Origin: Cladosporium sp. IMV 00045
Taxonomy: Eukaryota > Ascomycota > Dothideomycetes > Cladosporiales > Cladosporiaceae
Direction of reading: 5' to 3'
DNA length: 64,000 bases
NCBI GenBank assembly: GCA_001931905.2
Contig: MSJI02000888.1
Coordinates: 1-64,000 of the forward strand
Part shown: positions 42,638 through 52,726 of the stretch, piece after piece
How positions within the stretch are numbered: position 1 is the stretch's first letter
Layout of the letters: the number at the start of each line of letters is the position of its first letter
Made by a program: the position numbers and the translations under genes
Notes under the pieces: model-generated
Told to the model about the DNA's origin: nothing
Seen by the model: only the letters and a program-made list of their open reading frames with translations
Database searches by the model: none

Positions 42638-44348
42638 ATGAACCCCCACACCCAACAACCCACCTCCCTCACCCACCGCCACCAACCAACCCCCCGCCGC
42701 CCCTACGTCTACATCCGCCAGAGCATCCAGCGCCTAAGTCGCCTCGTCCACCCTCGACGCGCAGCGACCTTGCCTCTCCGCTCACCACGCATAGCTATTC
42801 GAGGCTTCAGCGACACTTCTCTGTCGGCATTCAGCGATGACGACGACAGCTCTCTTAAATCGACCACCAGCACTTCAACGTGGGGGATTGAAGCTCCCTT
42901 GGACAAAGAACTTCCTAAGCCGCCGTCGATTATTACTATTGGCTCGTCGACGGGGGATTTACCCCTTCTGGGAGTGAGGACGCAGGATGGGGGCAGCCTC
43001 CCGTCTTCCCTCTTAAAGAATCAACAATGGAATCAGCACCAAATCCAGCAGTAGCGGCGGCAATAGCGAAGAAATCACAAGAATCTCTATCGAATTCGCG
43101 AACGGTGATCGAATCACCTGGCGCAAGCCGAGGAATCTCATCGAAGCGCTGCCCGAAGATGTCAAGAAAGCTATCTGGCGCAGAGTCGTCGTCGATGAAA
43201 GGCATGGGAGTGATGGTGGGGCAAGGTTCAGGTTGATGGTTTGTGATTGCAAGTAAGTTGCCCCCTCTCCTACATTTCCCACCCACAGCACCAATCAATC
43301 AATAACTAACCCTCACAACGCAGCCACTGCACCACCTCCTCCCTCACCGCCCTCCAGCCTCCCTTAACCCAAACCTCGCGCTCCATCCGCCACACCTCCC
43401 TCCCAATCTTCCACTCGGGAAACCTCTTCCGCTTCCCCCTCTCCCACCCCTCCACGTGCTCCGTCCGGCAGTGGTTGAGCGATATCGGCCCGCAGAATAG
43501 GAAGTTCATCAACCATTTGGAGTTGGCGTTTTGGAACGCTGAGAGGGCGATTGAGAGTTTGCCGGGGGCTTTTGGGTTGGGGGTCGTTAAAGGTGAGGGT
43601 GGAGACTTGGGGGTTGGTGATGGGGGCAGGTTTGTGGAAGAGGTGGTTTGGGATGATGGGCAGGTTGGGGAGGTAGAGTGGTGCGTTTTTGGGGCGTTGG
43701 GGGGTGAGGTTGGGTCTGAGAAGGAGGAGACGATAGGGGATGAGAAGAGGATTGGTGGAGATGATGAAGATGACGATGAAGAGGCCACGACGGTCAGAAC
43801 ATCCATACTTTTCCCGCCTTCGGAAGTGGGCGAGCTTGATTTCGAAGCAAGTAGCGACGGACTGACCACAGCCTCCACGGCGTCAACCTCACCAGACGAG
43901 GATCCTGCCACGAACTCCAGCTCCGACGAAAAAGTCCTCCCAGTCATCCCGCAACTCCCACCAAAACTCCACCTCAAGCGCCCAAATGGCGATGAATTCG
44001 GTTCGCCTAGGTGGTCATTCGCGGGCAAATTCAACGAGCATGTTGCGAAGAGGCTGGCTTCTCGTGAGTGATTTCAACTAAGCTCAGACTCATTGGGTTA
44101 AAAGGACGTTCATACTGACTAAGAGTTCCTTTTCAATCGTAGTGAGCCGCGACTCGGCATTTCTGCCGCGCAAGACGGTGTTCGTGTCAAGGGCGCCGAG
44201 GGTGGTGATTGCTTCTGATGAGGCTGAGGGCGAGGAAAGTTTCTATGACGAAAACGGTGACAATGCTCTCAGCTTTGAATTGACGTTCGAGAAATCGGAC
44301 AACGATTTGGAAAATGTTGATAGTTCGTCGGGGAAGGAGTTGGACTGA
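42638..44348 (+). CDS. Hypothetical protein with F-box/2EXR-like region
   Basis: At least four exons. The first reads from ATG 42638 (MNPHTQQPTSLTHRHQPTPR) as a Ser/Thr-rich segment to about 42970. The next part is open to a GTAAGT donor at 43253 and contains ITWRKPRNLIEALPEDVKKA, then IWRRVVVDE. An exon from 43324 to 44063 has HCTTSSLTALQPPLT and WLSDIGPQNRKFINHLELAF, followed by an acidic tail. The last exon is 44143-44348. The later introns are 43253-43323 and 44064-44142. The intron joining the first two parts (between about 42940 and 43040) could not be fixed. The LPEDVKKAIW followed by 'IRHTSLPIFHSGNLFRF' pattern resembles the many fungal F-box-like/2EXR hypotheticals. Function unknown. 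Confidence 0.6.
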
Positions 44349-44850
44349 GAGGTATATCCCAAGGACCTTGCTGGGATTACGAGAACATATGCTTAGCATG
44401 AAACGATTCTGACGAGAAGACCCATGTGCATCCATAGGACTGTGGGCAGCTCTACGACCTGAAGGGATCGATTTTCCAACAGTCGAGTTGGATTCTAATT
44501 TACAAGGCTTTCCCGATATTTTAAGGATTACGTGCAGGCTCAAGAAATCAAAATGCAGCGTCGTGATCTTTTGTTCCTTGGCCATCAGACGTTATTGCAA
44601 TTTTTTTGAATCTTCCTTAGAGCCACTTCGCATGTCATCACATATCAGCGGTAGAACGGAACTTACGGATTGATCAAAGCGAGAAGCTGTACATAACGCG
44701 TTACGTCGTGAACACCTATCATAGGTCCGAAGCAACGATAATCCACCTCACACGCTTTGGGAGAAAGGGCCACCAAAATCGTCAAAACCACAACGGACCA
44801 AACCCCCCCAATTTTTTACTGCCCTTGGCCCTTCCCCCTCAAACTATCAC
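44349..44850. other. Intergenic, convergent 3' regions
   Basis: 502 bases between the hypothetical gene (+) and the P450 gene (-). Nothing recognised. Confidence 0.4.
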
Positions 44851-46622
44851 TCAAACATCCCTCGTCCTCTCCTCACTCCCCTCAATCCACCCATCCAACG
44901 CCTCACGATCCCTAACCTTCAAGCCAACCTTGAACGGCTTCGGATCCATCGTCAAACCGTTAGGCAAAGCATTACACCCGAAACAGTCTAGAACGGGTTG
45001 ATCGCTAGCTTTCTGGGGAGGCAGGATCTCAAACGCCACGATGCAGCGCAAGAAAGCGGTGTACAGTTCGCGGTTGGCGAGGTGGGTGCCGACGCACCTG
45101 GAAGAAGGGTGGTGTTAGTGATGTATTCGCTTTGGTGGGGCGTGTGGGTTGAAAGCATATGACGAAGGAATAGGGGGAGCAACTTACATCCTACTCCCAG
45201 CTCCGTAGCCATAATGCGGCGTCCCGCGCGTGGCAGAAGCGTCGTCAATACTCGTGTCGGTGAGATATCTCTCGGGATTGAACTCCCTGGCCATCTTGAA
45301 ATGCTCCTCGTCATAATGTGCGCCGTAGGCGTTCATGTAAAAACTGGTGCCTTTGGGGATCACCGCGTCCCCCCACTTGATGTCGCGAATACTCTCGCGC
45401 GGCAGGCAGATGGGGATGACGGACCAGAAGCGCAGGGTCTCCTTGACGAGCGCGGTGATGTAGGGGACCTTTTCTTCCGTCAGGCAGCGCTCCCAGGCGT
45501 CGTTGGAGGGGTAGACTTTGTTGATTTCGGCGAGGGCTTGGGCTTGGATTTCTTGGCCCCGCGGCGAGGCCAGGTAGGCGATGCACATTATTAGGTTGCC
45601 CGGGACGGTGTCGAGGCCGGCAGACACCATGCTGAGGCCGATGGACATCACTTCGGCTGGGGATGGGGTTAGCGATGTTGTCTTGTGTTGGAGAGGGCCT
45701 GACTCTGCTTCTTCTCAGACGTACCATCGTTGAGCTTCGCCTCCGGATCCTTAAGAACATTCCCCGTAATGCAAGGCGTATCCGTCCCATCCGCAATCCT
45801 CTGCTTGAGCATACCGATCAGCCTGTACATATACGTCGCACGCCTCTTCTTATACCCCAACGCCTTGGTATTGCCGCCGGGCTTCAATCTCAGCAAAGGA
45901 ATGTAATCCGCCCAATTGTTACCGGTGGATCGAAAATTGCTGATCTCACGCTCTACGTGCGTGATCTCTTGCAGCAAAGCATCGTCAATGTTCCCGTCGA
46001 TGCGCTCGCCGTAGTTGAGCGTCAAGGAGGTGGAGAGGGCAAAGCGCTGGAAGTACGGGTTGGGATCGATGTCTTTCCGACCGAAGTCGCTGTCGGTGAG
46101 CATTTCCTTGATGCTCTTGGTGCACTCGTAGTCGATGATGGGCATGTAGCTCTGCACTGCGGGCCGGTTGAGAGCGGTGGCCGCGGCCTTTCGGCGAGCC
46201 TTGCAGCTCTCGTCCCAAGGTGAGGTGCCGATGGTGAAACCCTCGCTGGAGCTCACAACCGTGTGGAAGGTGTGCAGGGTCGGCCGGCTGATGAGGGCGG
46301 ATTGGTTCGTGATCCACAGGTTCTTGACGCTGTCGAAGGTGTTTGCGAAGATGATCCGGCGGTTGCCCATGCGGACTTGGAAGACGGGACCATACTTCTT
46401 GCTCCATTCTGCGGCTTTCTTTGCGTGGTTGTCGCCGAGCTCGTACAGGCTGCCTACGATTGGAAGGCCGGGGATTTCGGGCAGGTTCTTGATCTTGGGA
46501 ACATCTGTTCGATCGAGGACTTTGACGACGGTGTATAGTAGAGCCACGAGGAAAAAAGGGAGGATGTGAGGTTGCAGCAGAAGCTGGACGATGCCTTGCG
46601 GCTCCTGGCTTGCTTGTGCCAT
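44851..46622 (-). CDS. Cytochrome P450, CYP504-like (phenylacetate hydroxylase type)
   Basis: Three exons (46622-45725, 45656-45188, 45097-44851) give 537 residues; introns are 68 and 90 bases. An N-terminal membrane anchor (ILPFFLVALLYTVVKVL) is followed by the Pro-rich hinge NLPEIPGLPIVGSLYELG. The I-helix region is GLSMVSAGLDTVPGN, the ExxR motif is KETLRFW, and the heme signature is YGYGAGSRMCVGTHLANREL with Cys457 as the ligand. The segment SSSEGFTIGTSPWDESCKAR, then RKAAATALNRP, is characteristic of the CYP504 family. Aspergillus members hydroxylate phenylacetate (PhacA) or 3-hydroxyphenylacetate (PhacB), the latter forming homogentisate. That product is the substrate of HmgA, encoded 4.6 kb away. 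The CYP504 subgroup is inferred; the A/B choice is not resolved. Confidence 0.9.
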
Positions 46623-48451
46623 GGCGATTGAGTAGTATCTACTTACGCTTCGCCGTGGTGAGACCAGACATTGGAAGAGAAGAGGTCAGATTGAGACAGT
46701 AATATAGCATCTCGGTGTAAGATGTCTAGTGTACGACCTCCTCAAACAGGTAGCTAGCCGAGGCGGCTCTCTTTCCATCCCTCGTCCTAGACAGACACAT
46801 GAAGTGTTTGCCCGCGCGGGAGTCAACCCGCGACATCCAATCATTGATGAGGTGAAGACGATCTGGGTCATCAGCCTATTGCTAGGAAGTGAAACTAGGA
46901 AGTGAATGGGAAGTCCACCATCAAAGGAACGAGGCGTGCGGGGTCGAACGTGGAGAAGTCGTGGAGAGGGCTTGAGAGCCGAAACGGAAGCTTTCCACAC
47001 CACGGAAAAGAGAACGACGACGGCCAGATGTCCGCCATAACCCACTTATCAATAACGACACAAGGAACATTGAGCTCAGCATTTCAGGTCCACGCGAATA
47101 GCGTCCGCCTGTCCGAGCAAGCCACGTAGCAGCATTGGTCGAAGTGGGTTGCACATTTCTCTTTCAGTGAGCTTACAGTACACTGTGATTCTGAATTCAA
47201 CGGGAGGACCGGAAAGATGCATGTATGTTGGTGACGATAGCGGCCTGCGGATGGTGTTGTACATCATATGTGTCTGCTTTCTGCTCGATCTGCTTCGGAC
47301 GTTGCGATCAGGAGCACTCTGACAACTGCAAGCGTCCTCGACACACGAATGTCAATACTCAAATCATGACAAGGCAATTGATTCCTACCACCCATCAAGC
47401 TCTCAAGTGAAAACCAATCACTGATCATTCACACTTACAAACACGCGTAATCTCACTCATCAATCCTCCTCGTCCCACCTTACAAATCATGAGGAGACGC
47501 GTTGCTGAGGTGTGATTCCCCAGTGGACGTACCGAGGAGTTATCATCTGCATTGGTGTGATGGCTGAATGGCCTCAAGTGAGAGCTGAAGCATCTTGCTC
47601 GTTGCTCTTGTTTAGGTCTCGATCGTATTTGCATAGCCACTGTTTCATTATCCCACAGGACAGAACCCCATGAGTCTTGAGTGTTTGAGAACTGGAAGTG
47701 CAAGCCGCGATGCTCTGGATCCTCGTATATGGAGTGTTATTTGTCAATGTCGAAGACTTGCGTGCGTACGAAGCCCTGATTACTTTGCGAGGCAATTGTA
47801 TCTTCTTTGGCCAACAGCCTGCAACGCACGCCATCCAAACTGGCGTGATGAGAAGCTTCTCTCACTGCCTTTCGCTGTTGTAGAGAATCCCAGAGCCAGT
47901 CTTCCAGGATATGTATCGTGTCTGCTCCCCTTCTCCTTTCAAGCTTCACCAGCCCAGCCTCAACTTTGATCACTTCCCTGCGGGTGTTCTTCGAACAAAC
48001 ACATGTGCCAGGATGTGCCGAAGCAATACATCCAGTGTGACTAATAGCCACCTCCCAGTCTGGGAAATCATGTCATGACCGAGCAAGATCAATCGACGCC
48101 CGAACCCCTCCAGGAGGCTCGTTGTGTGTCAGGTTGACGTGCTGTTCGAGATGAGGTTCTCATCGGTGGTGTATATTCGTTTTAGTGCAGCACGAAGGTG
48201 CAATCCGGCCGCATGCCAGACCTGGCGGTGATGTCCCCTCGCGTATGGTACCAAACGCATGGAGCTTGCCGTTGTTCTTGAATCCGTAAACATGATCGTC
48301 AACCCGTCCAAGGTGACATCTTCTCGTCCCCTCAACATCCTCCGAGTATCCCAAGAAGCATCGTACGCGCTCGTTTTCTTTTGCTTTCTTAACTCCTCTC
48401 ACAGATCAATGTGCCATTCGTCATATAATTCCCAGTTCTCATTCCCCCTCC
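46623..48451. other. 1.8-kb stretch without a supported gene
   Basis: Between the P450 start and the VPS25 3' end. ORFs of up to ~120 codons occur on both strands, none recognisable. A GC-rich hairpin at about 46812-46832 (CCCGCGCGGG...CCCGCG) resembles a tRNA T-arm but lacks the rest. Confidence 0.45.
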
Positions 48452-49078
48452 TCAAAAGAATTTTACCCCCTCCCCCTCCCCCTCGCCAAAAACCACCGCC
48501 TTCCCTCTCCCGACCAACACCCCCAGCACAAGCCTCAAAAACCCCTCCTCACACCCCTCCCACTCCCTCCCGCTCTCCTCCCCCTCCCTCAACTCATAAA
48601 CCGTAAGCACACTCGCCCTCAAACCCCGTCCATCAACCCAAGCATAAACCGCATCCGCCCACTCGGCCAAACTGCGCCAGAAAATCCACGCCGTGGTGCT
48701 CTGCTCCCCGCGACTAGCGGGAGGGAGCCACGCCGCCTGCCCGTGGGAGACCATGTGCTCTAGGACTGTACGCGTGTCGGGCGGGGAGAGGGAGCGGTGC
48801 AGCGAGGGGTTGGCGAAGAGGTTGGGCGGGGGGTTGGTCAGGGAGAGTTTGAAGATGCGGGCGTGGGAGGTGTAAGATAGGATGTGTTGGGTCCAGAGGG
48901 AGAGTTGGCGCGTGCGGGTCGTGAGGTTGGGTTGGAGGGTGTAGAAGGGGGGAAAGGTGGTGTAGGCGGGTGGGGTGTAGGTTGTTGATGATGGGGTGGT
49001 GGTGGATGGGTTGGTGGTTGTTGGTGGGGGTTCGTAGGATGGGTTTGGAGGGATTGGTGGGGTGGCGGTCGTTGTCAT
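48452..49078 (-). CDS. VPS25: ESCRT-II subunit Vps25
   Basis: A single exon encodes 208 residues. The Thr/Pro-rich N-terminus (first ~40 residues) is longer than in yeast. The conserved start of the first winged helix is YTTFPPFYTLQPNLTTRTRQ with LSLWTQHILSY. The second winged helix contains the segments around TAWIFWRSLAEWADAVYAWV and VLTVYEL. ESCRT-II (Vps22/36/25) sorts ubiquitinated cargo into multivesicular bodies; Vps25 recruits ESCRT-III Vps20. The C-terminus ends VFGEGEGEGVKFF, a normal position. Confidence 0.88.
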   Translation of the reverse strand: MTTTATPPIPPNPSYEPPPTTTNPSTTTPSSTTYTPPAYTTFPPFYTLQPNLTTRTRQLSLWTQHILSYTSHARIFKLSLTNPPPNLFANPSLHRSLSPPDTRTVLEHMVSHGQAAWLPPASRGEQSTTAWIFWRSLAEWADAVYAWVDGRGLRASVLTVYELREGEESGREWEGCEEGFLRLVLGVLVGRGKAVVFGEGEGEGVKFF

Positions 49079-49665
49079 GGCTGTGAGAGGATTGTTATGT
49101 GGTGTTGTCGTTGTTGCGTGGTCGCGCAGGTATGTCCGAAGTTGAGAAATATGTGGTTTATTATAAACCTCGATTGATGTTCACAAGTACATGTAGAAAT
49201 GGAAGCCGACGAATGATGTGATGAGCGCAATCGTCCAACTCCGACTTCAGGGTTGCGGAGATGTGGGGCAGACATTAATCGATCAAAGTGTTGATTTACT
49301 GAATAATAAAAGGAATTGTTCTGTTACTCTACGTGTACAGAACAAGCAACCAATACTAGTATGCAAGCACGTTCGCATTTGTTTTTCAACCTGCGAAGAG
49401 AAAAAGCGCGCATTCAGATCAAAGACGACGGCATTTGAAAACTCGGCCAGGAGACTCTACGGCAGGCAGCAGCTGATGAAGAAGATGAAGATGCATGAAC
49501 GCTCCGAAACACAAGAGTCGAAGAAAATCAAATCAAGAAAAGCAATACAATTAATTTTAAACCCAAAAAATCAAAATCAAAACCAAAACAGCAAATCAAA
49601 CATCATAACAGAAGCCATTTCTTCCCCCATCTCAGCTCAAAACGCACGCAACAAAAAAAATACTC
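49079..49665. other. Intergenic between VPS25 and small hypothetical gene
   Basis: 587 bases. An A-rich tract with AAAACC/AAAATC runs lies at about 49555-49600. No gene is supported. Confidence 0.4.
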
Positions 49666-49986
49666 TCAAACGCTGCCCGTACGCCTGCGCCCCGTCACGC
49701 CTTGCTGCTGCGGCTGCTGCTCTCCGCCAGTCGTCTTTTGTTGCCGCTCAAGATCGTTATTCTTGCAAGTCGCAAACAATTCGTCCCAGTCGCCTTTGGG
49801 CTTGGGCGGGGCGGAAGCCACGGACATGGAGCTATCGCAGGCGGCGGCGAGGCGCATGAGCGGGTTGCCACGGCTGTTGCGCTGGGGTTGTGGTGTTCCT
49901 GCGCGAGAGGAGTTTGCTGTTGCTGCCGCTGCTCCTCCTGCGACGCGCAAGTCCGAGCTGCTGTTGTTGCGCGACAGGCCGTTCAT
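49666..49986 (-). CDS. Small Ser/Ala/Gln-rich hypothetical protein
   Basis: An ATG-initiated frame of 106 residues (MNGLSRNNSSSDLRVAGGAA start). It has the motifs RAGTPQPQRNSRGNPLMRLA and SAPPKPKGDWDELFATCKNN, and a Gln/Arg-rich end. No domain recognised. The ordered central segment between low-complexity ends suggests a real small protein, but an antisense frame over the same DNA is also open. It lies 91 bases upstream of the VPS26 stop codon on the same strand, so it could also belong to a longer 3' transcript. Confidence 0.5.
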   Translation of the reverse strand: MNGLSRNNSSSDLRVAGGAAAATANSSRAGTPQPQRNSRGNPLMRLAAACDSSMSVASAPPKPKGDWDELFATCKNNDLERQQKTTGGEQQPQQQGVTGRRRTGSV

Positions 49987-50076
49987 GGGGGTGGCTGTCC
50001 TGTCCTCTGCTGTGTCGTTGTTATGTTGTGTGTGTTCCTCAAACTCCGTGCGCCCTCGTGTCTCATTAGCGTCTTC

Positions 50077-51015
50077 CTAGCTGGCCTGGATTTCCTTGGC
50101 CTGCCGCTGCGCGAGCTCGGAATTCTCGGGTGCCTGTCGGTAGAGGACGATTTCGCTCTGCTTGAAGTAGCGGCGCGCGTCTTCGTCGATCAGCACCAAA
50201 GAGAGGTAGTAGCGTGTGCTGTACTTTTTGTTCACGTCGCGGAAGGTAGGTGTCAAGTCGAAGCCGCCGAGGAAGAGGCGGATGGGTATTGTTTCGCCGC
50301 GGGAAGGAGAGCCATCCATGATCTCAAAACGGACGAGTGTTTCGGATTCGTTGTATTGGTTTGGAGGCACGCCTGTGGTTTCGCGGCGGATGATGGAGAG
50401 TTCCATATGCTTGATCTTCAGCCGGACGAGGAGGAAGTAGATTCGACCGACAATGACGTCCTTGAGGTGGTATTTGCTCTTGGAGTACTCGAACTCGATG
50501 TGCAGACAGTCCTCGATACCGACGTCCATCTTGATGACGCTGTTGCTCTCGGGTGGTTGGCGGTAGCTGTATACCCAGAGGTCCTTTTCCCGCACCACAT
50601 CCGCCATGCGCCGGCTGACCGTAACCCGGAGGAAGTATCGCAGCTTGACGTTGATTCCGTTGTAGCTCTCGTACATCTTCTCGACATTCTTGAAAGCGAA
50701 TGGCAATGTCACCGGGTGCTGCAGCTCTCCCGGCGCGGCCAATTCGGTCTGCAGGCCCATGAACTCGTGGTGGGTGTTGCGATCGAAGAACATCTCAATG
50801 GTGCCAATGAATTGGATCTTGATGCCGGTGTGCTCTAGTCGCTTCCCATCTTTGGGACGGATGGTGACGGCGCCCTTGACCGTCTCGCCATCCAAGTAGA
50901 GGGGAGCCTTCTCGCGCCTGTTCTTGTCGAGCTTGACATCAACTGATTGTCGGTCGTCGGTATCGGCGAGGACTATGTCGATGTCCAGCGGGGTGGAGAA
51001 GGAGAAGAGCGACAT
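50077..51015 (-). CDS. VPS26: Retromer subunit Vps26
   Basis: A single exon encodes 312 residues, beginning MSLFSFSTPLDIDIVLADTD. The arrestin-like fold signature segments are present: LYLDGETVKGAVTIRPKDGK, HTGIKIQFIGTIEMFFD, YNGINVKLRYFLRVTVSR, then CLHIEFEYSKSKYHLKDVIV. The C-terminal IPIRLFLGGFDLTPT and YYLSLVLIDEDARRYFKQSE follow. Vps26 bridges Vps35 and sorting nexins in endosome-to-Golgi recycling. Length is near the family's usual 300-380. Confidence 0.96.
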   Translation of the reverse strand: MSLFSFSTPLDIDIVLADTDDRQSVDVKLDKNRREKAPLYLDGETVKGAVTIRPKDGKRLEHTGIKIQFIGTIEMFFDRNTHHEFMGLQTELAAPGELQHPVTLPFAFKNVEKMYESYNGINVKLRYFLRVTVSRRMADVVREKDLWVYSYRQPPESNSVIKMDVGIEDCLHIEFEYSKSKYHLKDVIVGRIYFLLVRLKIKHMELSIIRRETTGVPPNQYNESETLVRFEIMDGSPSRGETIPIRLFLGGFDLTPTFRDVNKKYSTRYYLSLVLIDEDARRYFKQSEIVLYRQAPENSELAQRQAKEIQAS

Positions 51016-51748
51016 GGTGACATGCGGGCGTGTCGCCAGCCCGATGACTTGTTGTGGGGAGTTTGCTGGGTTGGCAGGGGAGGGGGAGTGTATCTAGTGG
51101 TGCAGGTGGTAATGAAGTAGTGAGTTGATGTCTGGTCTTCCTCTAGCTGTCCCTCCAATGCGCGCTTGGGTGGTGCCTTACAGCAGCCTAAGGGCAGGGC
51201 AGAGCTGGGGTTGAGCTGGCAGGTTGCACGCGCGGCGGGCCGAGGAGGGAGGGAAGCTGAGGCCAGGCGTGTGAAGATAAACGGGACGACTCTTGTAGAT
51301 AATAAACAATCACTCCTATATATATTGAATAAGACTCCTGTCACCCACTATCAACATTCGTCGATACACCATTTGAGGATTCATCGAGGGGTCTTCACAC
51401 CGAGACCTTCATCCTCAATGACTACCACTCAACACCGCGAATTCCTCTCTCGTAAATCTTCAAGTCCTCAAACCTAAGCTCAGACGTCCTCTTCCCCAAA
51501 AATGTTGTAATAATCTGGGGCGCATTGAGATATGACTATTATCATGTCGTGTGCGCCGATATATCTCAAAAGAAACACATTGCGTGCTCTGGAGAGAGAA
51601 AACCCGAATAGTAACACCACCTCACCTTCTGCTCTTGGATGAAAAGAACGGAATCCCTATAACGCATTTTGGATTCAGTCAAAAAAAGATCAAGAAAAAT
51701 ATAGCCAGATCTCCAACATCTGAGCAACATCGACTCAACACCACAAAA
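51016..51748. promoter_or_regulatory. Divergent promoter region VPS26 / homocysteine methyltransferase
   Basis: 733 bases between divergent start codons. The frame of the methyltransferase stays open upstream to 51551 without an ATG. No sites identified. Confidence 0.4.
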
Positions 51749-52726
51749 ATGCTCTCCACCACCGAACTGACGCACCACCTCCACAACGGCCAAACCCTCC
51801 TAATCGACGGCGCCCTCGCCACGGAGCTCGAAACCCGCGGCCACGACCTCACCCACGCCCTCTGGTCCGGCAAAGTCCTGCTCGAATCCCCCTCCAGCAT
51901 CCGCCAGGTCCATCTAGACTACTTCCTCTCCGGCGCCAACATCGCCATCACCGCCAGCTACCAAGCCAGCACGCTCGGCCTGGCGCAGCACCTCTCCCTT
52001 TCTCAGGAAGAAGCCTCCAACCTCGTCAAACGCAGCGCGACCCTCGCGCAAGAAGCGCGCACGCAGGCCCAAACCTCACCCGGTTTCCCTGCTTCCCGCC
52101 CCCTCCTGATCGCAGGCAGCGTGGGCCCCTACGGCGCCTACCTGGCGGACGGCAGCGAGTACCGCGGCGACTACACTCGCACTTTGGCGGAATTCCAAAC
52201 TTTCCACCGCCCCCGCATCGCCGCCCTGATAGAAAGTGGCGTCGACCTCCTCGCGCTGGAAACGATCCCTAGTTTCGCTGAAATCCAGGCTCTGCTTTCT
52301 TTGCTGCGCGAGGAATTCCCCTCCGCCACGGCCTGGTTGGGCTGCACGTTGCGGGACGCGGAGCGAATCAGCGACGGCACGGCGGTGGAGGAAGTGCTGA
52401 AATTCATCGCCGAGCACGACACGAACAAGCAAATCCTCTCCTTCGGAATCAACTGCGTCCCGCCCAGCACGGCGCTGGCTTGCTTGCAGCACATGCGCGG
52501 TCTGAACGCGAAGATCCCGCTTCTTTGCTACCCGAACTCGGGGGAGACGTATGTTCCTGGCGAGCACGCTTGGACAGGCGGGGAGAGCGGTAAAGCGGGC
52601 ACAGGGGGAATGGGCGCGTCGGCGCTGCGGTTCCGCGCGGCCGGAGCGAGCTTGATTGGCGGGTGTTGCAGGACGGCGCCGGGGGATATCAAGGGCATGA
52701 GGGAGGCGTTGGAAAGGGGGCAGTGA
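51749..52726 (+). CDS. Homocysteine S-methyltransferase
   Basis: A single exon encodes 325 residues from ATG 51749 (MLSTTELTHHLHNGQTLLID). It is a TIM-barrel of the pfam02574 type. The zinc/thiol ligands are visible: Cys in FGINCVPP and the pair in LIGGCCRTAPGDIKGM near the C-terminus. DGALATELETRGHDLTHALW at the start and SYQASTLGL are family marks. The enzyme transfers a methyl group from S-adenosylmethionine or S-methylmethionine to homocysteine, forming methionine, as in yeast Mht1/Sam4. The methyl donor is not decidable from sequence. Confidence 0.93.
   Translation: MLSTTELTHHLHNGQTLLIDGALATELETRGHDLTHALWSGKVLLESPSSIRQVHLDYFLSGANIAITASYQASTLGLAQHLSLSQEEASNLVKRSATLAQEARTQAQTSPGFPASRPLLIAGSVGPYGAYLADGSEYRGDYTRTLAEFQTFHRPRIAALIESGVDLLALETIPSFAEIQALLSLLREEFPSATAWLGCTLRDAERISDGTAVEEVLKFIAEHDTNKQILSFGINCVPPSTALACLQHMRGLNAKIPLLCYPNSGETYVPGEHAWTGGESGKAGTGGMGASALRFRAAGASLIGGCCRTAPGDIKGMREALERGQ

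Noticed and set aside
46797..46890. tRNA-like hairpin (GCGGGTTGACTCCCGC on the minus strand)
   Set aside because: The T-loop lacks the conserved C, and no matching acceptor stem, D-arm or anticodon arm was found.
49702..50838. 378-codon plus-strand ORF
   Set aside because: Antisense to VPS26; no recognisable protein.
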